This document shows, piece after piece, positions 1-4,671 of a DNA stretch of 5,108 bases (the stretch's first letter is position 1; the number at the start of each line of letters is the position of its first letter). Under the pieces are notes generated by a model. That model did no database searches, was not told the origin of the DNA, and saw nothing but the letters and a program-made list of their open reading frames with translations. Location: NCBI GenBank assembly GCA_016283945.1, contig JAEENW010000114.1:1-5108 (forward strand), given 5' to 3'. This DNA is from Bacillota bacterium (GTDB lineage: Bacteria; Bacillota; Clostridia; Peptostreptococcales; Anaerovoracaceae). The position numbers were made by a program, and so were the translations under genes.

Positions 1-194
1 TGATCGCGCAGCTCGGGTTCGGGGAGACCATGGGGACGATCCTCATCATCCCGCTGCTGCTGCTCTTCTCTTATACGCGGAAGCATAAGGAAACGCTGAT
101 CGACGCGATGATCCCGCTGGCCGGCATCGCGCTGATCATCATGATCTACCTGGAAGGCGGATATGAACTGATCGCGGCGCTGTTCACCCGGTAG
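1..194 (+). CDS. C-terminal fragment of a polytopic membrane protein (unidentified)
   Basis: An open frame enters from the left edge (first full codon at 3) and stops at TAG 192-194, giving about 63 residues. Two hydrophobic stretches are visible: one around GTILIIPLLLLF, then a basic loop SYTRKHKE, then a second around MIPLAGIALIIMIYL, followed by a short tail ending LFTR. The spacing (helix, basic cytosolic-type loop, helix, short tail) fits the end of a transporter or other multi-helix membrane protein, but no family motif is left in the fragment, so I assign no function. All isoleucine codons here are ATC, unlike the ABC operon downstream, which also uses ATA. It is followed by a terminator hairpin at 262-287 and is convergent with the next gene. 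The last codons lie in a tandem duplication. Confidence 0.75.
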   Translation, partial: IAQLGFGETMGTILIIPLLLLFSYTRKHKETLIDAMIPLAGIALIIMIYLEGGYELIAALFTR

Positions 195-227
195 GATACG
201 GCGGCGCTGTTCACCCGGCAGGATCCC
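174..227 (+). repeat. 27-bp tandem duplication spanning a stop codon
   Basis: Two units, 174-200 and 201-227, share 23 of their first 24 bases (gcggcgctgttcacccgg, then t or c, then aggat). The single difference within the match turns the TAG stop of copy 1 into CAG in copy 2. The period is 27, so copy 2 stays in the reading frame of the upstream gene and would encode AALFTRQD if the stop were read through. The simplest reading is a recent duplication of the gene end, with copy 2 now lying in the 3' untranslated region. Confidence 0.85.
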
Positions 228-261
228 GCGGCGGCGACAGACACGGTAAAATTCCACATGA

Positions 262-287
262 AAAAGGAGCGGTCTCCCGCTCCTTTT
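262..287. terminator. Bidirectional intrinsic terminator
   Basis: A perfect 11-bp stem AAAAGGAGCGG / CCGCTCCTTTT with the 4-nt loop TCTC. The A-run on one side and T-run on the other provide a U-tract in both directions (TTTTCC on +, TTTTTC on -). It sits between the convergent ends of the membrane protein at 1-194 and the minus-strand gene at 317-1087, so it probably terminates both. Confidence 0.9.
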
Positions 288-316
288 CCTGTTCCGGCAG
301 CCGTTGCGCCCGGGCC

Positions 317-1087
317 TTACGGCTCCGGTACGTCGTCGGTCTTGATGCCGTCTCCTTCGATGTGGTCATGCCGCTGACAGTAGCTGCAGAGTTTGGTCTT
401 GCCGGCGGCGATGGCTTCTTCCACGGTGCCGCGGGTCAGGGAATCGCTGCGGTTTAAGTACGGGCAGTCCTTCTCGTCGGCAGGCGTGAAGTGGAGTTCC
501 TCGTCGATCACGTGGGTGTGATAGACCTTGCCGAACTGGGTCCAGTAGACCTTGCTGTAATCCACCAGTTCCTGCTGGGCCGCTTCCTTCTCTTCCGAGG
601 AGATCGGGTTGTAGTCCACGCTGCAGAGGCCGCCGATGACCAGCGCGGCGCACGCCGCGATCAGGGCGATCTTGCGGGTCTGGGCATCCAGCTTGTCCTT
701 GTTGGTGAGCAGCAGGATGATGAGCGGCAGGAAGGCTACGATGGCCACGATCAGACCCAGGTTGTTCCACAGCCAGAATTTGAGTTTGTTCTTCCCGGAG
801 ACGGGGTCGATGTGGTTGGCCTTCTTCCAGAGCTGCGAGCCTATGACCACGCAGACGAGGTCGAGGACCAGGAAGGCGATCAGCTGCGTCATGCTGGACG
901 CGAAGCTGAAGTTGATCTTGCCCTGGAGCACGAAGAACGCGCAGAGCTCGAAGGCGAAGGCGGCGAGCCAGAGCAGAACGGCTCCGATCCTCTTGCCCTT
1001 GGCGCTGCCTACGGGCTTGGCTTCCTTCATCTTCCTCTCGGCGCTGCCGTCGGCGGCGACGAGCTTGTGTTGTTTCTTTTCAGCCAT
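317..1087 (-). CDS. Four-TM membrane protein with C-terminal His/Cys (Zn-ribbon-like) motif
   Basis: This is a 256-residue protein of unknown function. The N-terminus (1-33) is hydrophilic and Lys-rich. Hydrophobic segments lie at about 34-55, 66-86, 105-127 and 139-156. A soluble tail follows, containing YWTQFGKVYH (H190), CPYL (C208), TRGTVEEAIAAGK and LCSYC (C234, C237). The order tyrosine-histidine, Cys, then an acidic/Ala helix and CxxC matches the small Cys/His metal-binding motif often appended to Firmicute secreted or membrane proteins; zinc binding is inferred. C208 is followed by an unusually Ser/Asp/Arg-rich stretch. The start is well supported: GGAGG at 1095-1099 (minus strand) lies 7 nt before ATG 1087. 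The gene is monocistronic by context, divergent from the ABC operon, with its own promoter near 1170 and the terminator at 262-287. The metal motif may act structurally or in sensing; I cannot name a substrate. Confidence 0.85.
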   Translation of the reverse strand: MAEKKQHKLVAADGSAERKMKEAKPVGSAKGKRIGAVLLWLAAFAFELCAFFVLQGKINFSFASSMTQLIAFLVLDLVCVVIGSQLWKKANHIDPVSGKNKLKFWLWNNLGLIVAIVAFLPLIILLLTNKDKLDAQTRKIALIAACAALVIGGLCSVDYNPISSEEKEAAQQELVDYSKVYWTQFGKVYHTHVIDEELHFTPADEKDCPYLNRSDSLTRGTVEEAIAAGKTKLCSYCQRHDHIEGDGIKTDDVPEP

Positions 1088-1128
1088 ATATTTACCTCCG
1101 GATGATATTACGATGAGAGCGGGCCTTC

Positions 1129-1143
1129 GCCGCGATGCGCGGC
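1129..1143 (-). other. Hairpin in the 5' leader of the four-TM gene
   Basis: GCCGCG (1129-1134) and CGCGGC (1138-1143) form a perfect 6-bp stem with a 3-nt loop inside the predicted untranslated leader, about 30 nt upstream of the GGAGG site. It has no U-run, so it is not a terminator. A role in mRNA stability is possible but unsupported. Confidence 0.4.
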
Positions 1144-1169
1144 TCCGGCACGGCTTATTTCAGTTTATC

Positions 1170-1198
1170 ATTATACACGATAAGGCGCCCGTGCGGGA
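1170..1198 (-). promoter_or_regulatory. Putative promoter of the four-TM gene, with overlapping inverted repeat
   Basis: On the minus strand a perfect TATAAT lies at 1175-1170. It is the only consensus -10 found upstream of the gene ending at 317. The -35 is weak (TTCCCG or TCCCGC around 1193-1199, 17-18 bp away). A start near 1163 would give a 5' leader of about 75 nt. The inverted repeat TTATC (1165-1169) / GATAA (1179-1183), with a 9-nt spacer, straddles the -10 and could be an operator; that is inference. Confidence 0.55.
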
Positions 1199-1227
1199 AA
1201 ATATTTGCGTCGGTCTGCGCACGGGCG
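1186..1227. repeat. Perfect 10-bp inverted repeat upstream of the minus-strand promoter
   Basis: CGCCCGTGCG (1186-1195) and CGCACGGGCG (1218-1227) are exact reverse complements separated by 22 AT-richer bases containing AAAATATTT. There is no T-run after either arm, so it is not an intrinsic terminator. The left arm covers the expected -35 region of the promoter with -10 at 1170-1175, which makes a regulator-binding or RNA-structure role possible. Confidence 0.6.
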
Positions 1228-1510
1228 TTCCGCCGAAATATTGCTTCAGCTGTTTACCGCGCCGGTGCTCTCCGCTCAGGCCGGCTCGCGCCTTACCGGG
1301 TCCCTGCAGCGGTCTTAAGCTCCGTCTTCGTTCCTGCGGAACTCGCCGATCGCTAAGGACCGGCTTCCCGGAAGCCTTCGACGGAGATGCACCGGCGCGG
1401 CTGCAACAGACTATAACCTGAGCAGTTACACCTGCGCGCCTCCCGCATCGTACGCCCCTGTCTGAACGAAGCCCTCCGCCGCGGGAAAAGAAGCGCCGCG
1501 CTCCGCGAAG
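1228..1510. other. Non-coding GC-rich stretch with nested inverted repeats
   Basis: I find no convincing gene in this stretch: the open frames lack ribosome binding sites and recognisable protein. It does hold several exact complementary segments that nest: TGCAGC 1305-1310 with GCTGCA 1400-1405; CTCCGTC 1320-1326 with GACGGAG 1380-1386; and, inside the latter, GTTCC-TGC-GGAAC (1330-1342) and GGCTTC-CCG-GAAGCC (1362-1376). Together these form a plausible three-way junction of about 100 nt. GCCGG 1261-1265 / CCGGC 1281-1285 is a further stem. No tRNA, SRP, 6S, tmRNA or riboswitch consensus was recognised, and no clear promoter points into it. It may be a structured RNA or chance pairing in GC-rich DNA. 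Confidence 0.35.
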
Positions 1511-1516
1511 AAAAGC

Positions 1517-1545
1517 TTGACATTCCGCCGCCTATGCTCCAGAAT
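1517..1545 (+). promoter_or_regulatory. Sigma-70-type promoter of the ABC importer operon
   Basis: A perfect -35 TTGACA (1517-1522) is followed after exactly 17 bp by CAGAAT (1540-1545), four of six matches to TATAAT including the A at position 2 and the final T. Transcription would start near 1551-1553, on or beside the ATG of the Tyr-rich leader ORF. It is the best promoter-like sequence found by eye in the 680 bases upstream of the operon. Confidence 0.6.
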
Positions 1546-1552
1546 ATTGCAC

Positions 1553-1663
1553 ATGAACACCATCATTTCCGCAAGATCTTATGCATACGAGTACGCTTAC
1601 CGTAAGGGCTACGCCTATTACGGCTATTATCGCGCGCTCAGAGAAGATATTGCGGAAAGATAG
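1553..1663 (+). CDS. Tyrosine-rich leader peptide (36 aa) of an attenuator
   Basis: A 36-codon ORF from ATG 1553 to TAG 1661-1663. Nine of its codons are Tyr, all between codons 10 and 26 (positions 10, 12, 14, 16, 20, 22, 23, 25, 26; four TAT and five TAC), in blocks such as SYAYEYAY and YAYYGYY. The C-terminus, RALREDIAER, has none. Such density of one amino acid in a short ORF just upstream of a terminator and an amino acid transport operon is the hallmark of a control peptide, whose translation speed rather than product matters. No Shine-Dalgarno precedes the ATG, whereas the structural genes have AAGGAG or GGAGG; with the promoter at 1517-1545 the mRNA would begin at about the ATG, so leaderless initiation is likely. 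An in-frame TTG at 1547 is a less likely start. The codons overlap RNA segments 1 and 2 of the attenuator. The peptide was too short for routine gene calling. Confidence 0.8.
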   Translation: MNTIISARSYAYEYAYRKGYAYYGYYRALREDIAER

Positions 1664-1738
1664 GACCAGGCCCCTCAGGGGCGCAAAGCAAGCGTAGAAA
1701 CGCGGTTCTGTTTTTCGAAGCAGGACCGCTTTTATTTT
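1566..1738 (+). promoter_or_regulatory. Tyrosine-responsive ribosome-mediated transcription attenuator (predicted)
   Basis: Three mutually exclusive pairings are visible. Segments 1:2 pair 1566-1580 with 1644-1658, with 14 of 15 positions Watson-Crick. Segments 2:3 pair 1655-1667 with 1704-1716, 13 contiguous pairs of which three are G-U; this is the antiterminator. Segments 3:4 pair 1702-1710 with 1721-1729 and are followed by a U-run; this is the terminator. AGGACC occurs in segment 2 (1662-1667) and segment 4 (1722-1727), both able to pair with GGTTCT 1704-1709. The Tyr codons lie between segments 1 and 2, and the stop codon lies within segment 2. Model: a ribosome stalled at Tyr codons keeps segment 1 from pairing, so 2:3 forms and transcription continues; a ribosome reaching the stop masks segment 2, so 3:4 terminates. 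Minor hairpins CCGTAA/TTACGG (1600-1623) and GCCCC-TCA-GGGGC (1670-1682) lie in the loops. The controlled genes are the ABC importer starting at 1777. Confidence 0.8.
1702..1738 (+). terminator. Attenuator terminator hairpin
   Basis: Stem GCGGTTCTG (1702-1710) with CAGGACCGC (1721-1729), nine pairs including one G-U, a 10-nt loop TTTTTCGAAG, then TTTTATTTT (1730-1738). It lies 38 nt before the ATG of the binding-protein gene and within its own transcript, so it acts as a conditional leader terminator rather than an end-of-operon one. The terminated RNA would be about 185 nt long. Confidence 0.88.
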
Positions 1739-1776
1739 ACGCGAAAGGTATGAATAGGAATGAAAAGGAGTAAAAA

Positions 1777-2781
1777 ATGAAGAAACTCATAGCCGCCGCG
1801 CTCTGCGCGCTGCTCGTTCTCTCACTCGCCGCCTGCGGAGCCCCCAAGCAGGAGCCCGCGGCGCCCGCGCCCGCCAATGAGCCCGCGAGCGCACCCGAAC
1901 AGAAAGTATTCAGCATAGGCATCTGCCAGCTCGCCCAGCATCCCGCCCTCGACGCGGCTACTGAAGGCTTCCTGGCGGCCCTCTCCGACAGGATGCCCGA
2001 GGGAAGCTTCACCGTCGACAACAGGAACGCTTCCGGAGACTCCGGCACCTGCTCGACCATAGTAAACGGTTTCGTATCCTCTGACGTCGACCTGATCATG
2101 GTCGTCGCGACTCCCGCCCTCCAGGCGGCTGCCGCAGCTACCGACAGCATCCCCATCCTCGCGACCGCGATCACCGAGTACGGCACCGCGCTCGACATCG
2201 ACGGCTTCAGCGGCACGGTCGGCGGCAACATCTCCGGCACCTCCGACCTCGCGCCCCTCGACGAGCAGGCTGCGATGGTCAAGGAGTGGTTCCCCGACGC
2301 GAAGACCGTCGGACTGCTATTCTGCTCCGCCGAGGCCAACAGCCGCTACCAGGTGGACGTGGTCAAGGCTGAGCTCGAGAAGCTCGGAATGACCGCGACC
2401 GAGTTCGCCTTCACCGACAGCAACGACGTCGCCTCCGTGGCCCAGAAGGCCTGCGACAGCTGCGACGTGCTATACATCCCGACCGACAACACCTGCGCCA
2501 GCAACGCCGAGACCATAGCCAACGTCCTCATCCCCGCCGGCAAGGCTGCCATCTGCGGCGAGGAGGCGCTCTGCGCCGGCTGCGGCATCGCGACGCTCTC
2601 CATCAACTACGGCGACATCGGCTACAAGACCGGCGAGATGGCCGTGAACATCCTGCTCAACGACGCCGACATCTCCAAGATGCCCATCGAGTACTCCCCC
2701 GTCATCGCCAAGAAGTTCAACAAGGCCATGTGCGAGGCGCTCGGGATCGAGCCTCTCGAGGGCTACGCCGAGATCCTCTAG
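1777..2781 (+). CDS. ABC importer substrate-binding lipoprotein (TrpX-type, predicted tyrosine/aromatic amino acid)
   Basis: A 334-residue lipoprotein that should capture the substrate outside the membrane. Residues 1-20 form a signal peptide with lipobox LAAC (lipidated Cys20), followed by a Pro/Ala linker to about residue 41. The binding domain has the hallmarks of the ABC_sub_bind (TrpX) family: GICQLAQHPALDAATEGF (48-65), VATPALQ (110-116), GTSDLAP (154-160), PTDN (235-238) and GEEALC...GIATLSI (261-276). Family members bind aromatic amino acids; the Clostridioides difficile lipoprotein CD0873, which I recall as a related protein, is reported to bind tyrosine. The start is set by AAGGAG at 1765-1770, 6 nt before ATG. 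It is the first gene of the operon, behind the Tyr-codon attenuator, which points to tyrosine as substrate. The mature domain has ten cysteines, including CDSC (226-229) and CAGC (266-269), unusual for an exported protein and suggestive of an anaerobe. A 94-nt gap without a terminator separates it from the permease. Confidence 0.93.
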   Translation: MKKLIAAALCALLVLSLAACGAPKQEPAAPAPANEPASAPEQKVFSIGICQLAQHPALDAATEGFLAALSDRMPEGSFTVDNRNASGDSGTCSTIVNGFVSSDVDLIMVVATPALQAAAAATDSIPILATAITEYGTALDIDGFSGTVGGNISGTSDLAPLDEQAAMVKEWFPDAKTVGLLFCSAEANSRYQVDVVKAELEKLGMTATEFAFTDSNDVASVAQKACDSCDVLYIPTDNTCASNAETIANVLIPAGKAAICGEEALCAGCGIATLSINYGDIGYKTGEMAVNILLNDADISKMPIEYSPVIAKKFNKAMCEALGIEPLEGYAEIL

Positions 2782-2875
2782 CGAAAAGCTCAAGGGCGAG
2801 GGCCATCAGGAACGCCAGCGCGAAGCTGAAGGGCTCCGGCCTTGAAAACCGTTATCGTATCGATCAAAACAAGGT

Positions 2876-3778
2876 ATGAACGCGATCTCTTCTTTCACCG
2901 CCTCCCTTCCCGGAGCCTGCGCTCAGGGACTGATCTGGGGCATCATGGCGCTCGGGGTCTTCCTGACCTTCAGGGTGCTCAACACATCGGACCTGACCGT
3001 CGACGGCTCCATCGCGACGGGCGGCGCTGCCTGCATCATGCTGATAAGGAGCGGCGTCCCCGCGTGGACCGCCGCGCTGGCCGCCGCGTGCTGCGGCATG
3101 CTCGCCGGCCTCGTCACGGGGCTTCTGCACACCCGCTGCAGGATCCCTGCGATACTCAGCGGCATACTCACCCAGCTCGCCCTCTACTCCGTGAACCTCA
3201 GGATCATGGGGAGCAAGGCCAACCAGCCGGTGAGCGTCGACAAGTACAGCCTGATGCTCTCGCAGCGCTACGTGAGGGCAGCCGGGCTCAGCAACCCGAT
3301 ACCCCTGCTCGTCATGATAATCTCGGCGCTGATAGGCCTCGCCTACTACTTCTTCGGGACAGAGATAGGCTGCGCCGTCAGGGCGACCGGAAACAACCGC
3401 GTGATGGCCCGCGCCCAGGGCATCGACACTGACAGAGCCACGATACTCGGCCTGATCGTCGCGAACGGCCTCGTCGCCTTCTCGGGCGCCCTGCTCTCGC
3501 AGTATCAGGGCTTTGCGGACGTGAACATGGGCCGCGGCGCCATAGTCATAGGGCTGGCGGCCGTCATCATAGGCGAGGTCGTGTTCGGGAAGCTGCTCGC
3601 GCTCAACTTCGCCCTCAGGATGAGCTCCGTCGTGTTCGGAGCCATAGTCTACTACATAGTGCTTCAGCTCGTGCTGGCCCTGGGGCTCAACACGAACGAC
3701 CTGAAGCTCATCAGCGCGGTTATAGTCGCGGCGTTCCTGACGCTGCCGAACATGAAGGGAGGAGACAGAGATGCTTGA
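2876..3778 (+). CDS. ABC importer permease (TrpY-type, BPD_transp_2 family)
   Basis: A 300-residue integral membrane protein that should form the translocation pore for the binding protein encoded upstream. About eight or nine hydrophobic segments are visible (roughly 12-34, 45-57, 62-84, 90-110, 141-160, 187-207, 220-240, 245-270, 277-291). The N-terminal GLIWGIMALGVFLTFRVL followed by DLTVDGSIATGGA, and the cytosolic loop RATGNNRVMARAQGID (169-184), which would contact the ATPase, are typical of the branched-chain amino acid/TrpY permease group (PF02653). ATG 2876 fits the family start, but the only upstream purine run, AAGG, ends 1 nt before it, so its initiation signal is poor; an in-frame stop at 2843-2845 allows only ten more codons upstream. 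Arg is mostly AGG and Ile often ATA. The gene overlaps the ATPase by 8 nt. Confidence 0.93.
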   Translation: MNAISSFTASLPGACAQGLIWGIMALGVFLTFRVLNTSDLTVDGSIATGGAACIMLIRSGVPAWTAALAAACCGMLAGLVTGLLHTRCRIPAILSGILTQLALYSVNLRIMGSKANQPVSVDKYSLMLSQRYVRAAGLSNPIPLLVMIISALIGLAYYFFGTEIGCAVRATGNNRVMARAQGIDTDRATILGLIVANGLVAFSGALLSQYQGFADVNMGRGAIVIGLAAVIIGEVVFGKLLALNFALRMSSVVFGAIVYYIVLQLVLALGLNTNDLKLISAVIVAAFLTLPNMKGGDRDA

Positions 3779-4523
3779 GATGATCGACGTCTGCAAGACC
3801 TTCAACCCCGGCACGGTCAACGAGAAGGTCGCGCTCGACAGGCTGAGCCTGCGCCTTGAGGAAGGCGATTTCGTGACGGTGATAGGCGGCAACGGTGCCG
3901 GGAAATCCACCTGCCTCAACGCCGTCGCGGGAAGCTTCGCGGTGGACTCCGGAAAGATACTGCTCGGAGGCGTGGATATCACGCACATGCCGGCTCACGT
4001 GCGGGCGAAGTACCTCGGAAGGGTCTTCCAGGATCCCATGATGGGGACCGCGCCGGACATGTGGATAGAGGAGAACCTCGCCCTGGCGGCGAGGCGCGGA
4101 AAGAAGCGCGGGCTGAAATGGAGCATAAGCGAGCGCGAGAGAGCCGAATACAGGGAGCTTCTCGCCCCGCTCGGCCTCGGCCTCGAGAACAGGCTGCAGA
4201 CCAAGGTCGGGCTGCTCTCGGGCGGACAGCGCCAGGCCCTGACCCTCGTCATGGCGACGCTGAAGAAGCCGCAGCTCCTGCTGCTCGACGAGCACACAGC
4301 GGCTCTCGATCCCAAGACCGCGGCCGTGGTGCTGGAGCTCTCAGACCGCGTCGTGCAGGAGCACTCGCTGACGACCATGATGGTCACCCACAACATGCGC
4401 GACGCCCTCGCGCACGGAAACCGCCTCATCATGATGGATGAGGGCCGCGTAAAGCTCGACGTCCGCGGCGAGGAAAAGAAGAAGCTCACGGTGAGGGATC
4501 TGCTCGAGGTCTTCGAGATATAA
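3771..4523 (+). CDS. ABC importer ATP-binding protein (TrpZ-type)
   Basis: A 250-residue nucleotide-binding subunit that powers the importer at the cytosolic face. All catalytic motifs are intact: Walker A GNGAGKST (40-47), Q-loop Gln87 in VFQDP, signature LSGGQ (149-153), Walker B LLLLD with catalytic Glu174, D-loop ALD (178-180) and switch His207. The stretch DPMMGTAPDMWIEENLALA (88-106) after the Q-loop is characteristic of the TrpZ-like group paired with TrpX/TrpY. AGGAG at 3760-3764 lies 6 nt before ATG, inside the end of the permease gene, and the 8-nt overlap implies translational coupling. It is the last gene of the operon; two hairpins follow at 4572-4645. Confidence 0.95.
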   Translation: MLEMIDVCKTFNPGTVNEKVALDRLSLRLEEGDFVTVIGGNGAGKSTCLNAVAGSFAVDSGKILLGGVDITHMPAHVRAKYLGRVFQDPMMGTAPDMWIEENLALAARRGKKRGLKWSISERERAEYRELLAPLGLGLENRLQTKVGLLSGGQRQALTLVMATLKKPQLLLLDEHTAALDPKTAAVVLELSDRVVQEHSLTTMMVTHNMRDALAHGNRLIMMDEGRVKLDVRGEEKKKLTVRDLLEVFEI

Positions 4524-4571
4524 TGCGCGCCCGGTCAGGCGTCCGGGATCAGGATACAAACGATCAATTTA

Positions 4572-4600
4572 AAAGACCCCGCGTCAGACGCGGGGTCTTT
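4572..4600. terminator. Intrinsic terminator hairpin, likely main stop for the minus-strand gene
   Basis: A perfect 13-bp stem AAAGACCCCGCGT / ACGCGGGGTCTTT with the loop CAG. On the plus strand only TTT follows before GC, but on the minus strand the stem is followed by TTTTAAATT, so it should work better for transcripts arriving from 4672-5108. Confidence 0.85.
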
Positions 4601-4610
4601 GCATATTGCG

Positions 4611-4645
4611 AAGCCGCGGAAGGATCCCTCCTGCCGCGGCTTTTT
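4611..4645 (+). terminator. Intrinsic terminator of the ABC operon
   Basis: A perfect 9-bp stem AAGCCGCGG (4611-4619) / CCGCGGCTT (4634-4642), with the 14-nt loop able to form an inner AGGA/TCCT stem, followed by TTTTT (4641-4645). On the minus strand no U-run follows, so it is oriented toward the ABC operon. Confidence 0.85.
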
Positions 4646-4671
4646 GATCGCCTGGTATCTGCGCCGGGCTT

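Noticed and set aside
1320..1386. Cobalamin riboswitch on the minus strand, because of GGGAAGCCGGT.
   Set aside because: The following conserved bases (GNNANTCCGG and the downstream GCCCGC-type core) are missing, and the match is limited to a short GC-rich hairpin.
636..1421. A long plus-strand open frame (261 codons) over the four-TM gene and intergenic region.
   Set aside because: It is antisense to a gene with a strong GGAGG, start and motifs, and its translation shows no recognisable domain or start signal.
1660..1740. T-box riboswitch ahead of the aromatic amino acid importer, as in other Firmicutes.
   Set aside because: The conserved T-box core (GGGTGGNACCGCG-like) is absent upstream of the terminator; only a CGCGGTT-like terminator arm resembles it. 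The leader peptide model explains the sequence better.
1750..1773. A seven-codon ORF ending just before the binding-protein start.
   Set aside because: It overlaps the ribosome binding site of the real gene, has no codon bias of note and no sign of function.
2781..2879. An open frame in the gap between binding protein and permease, ending by overlap with the permease ATG (ATGA).
   Set aside because: It has no ATG, GTG or TTG start within the gap and no SD that I can see, so it is probably chance; it could be a remnant of a longer binding-protein end.
2864..3988. Long minus-strand open frame over the permease and ATPase genes.
   Set aside because: It is the shadow of two well-supported ABC genes, highly charged and low in hydrophobic residues, with no plausible start signal.
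4530..4547. CCCGG/CCGGG stem just after the ATPase stop as a terminator.
   Set aside because: Only 5 bp with an 8-nt loop and no U-run; the two hairpins further on are much better.
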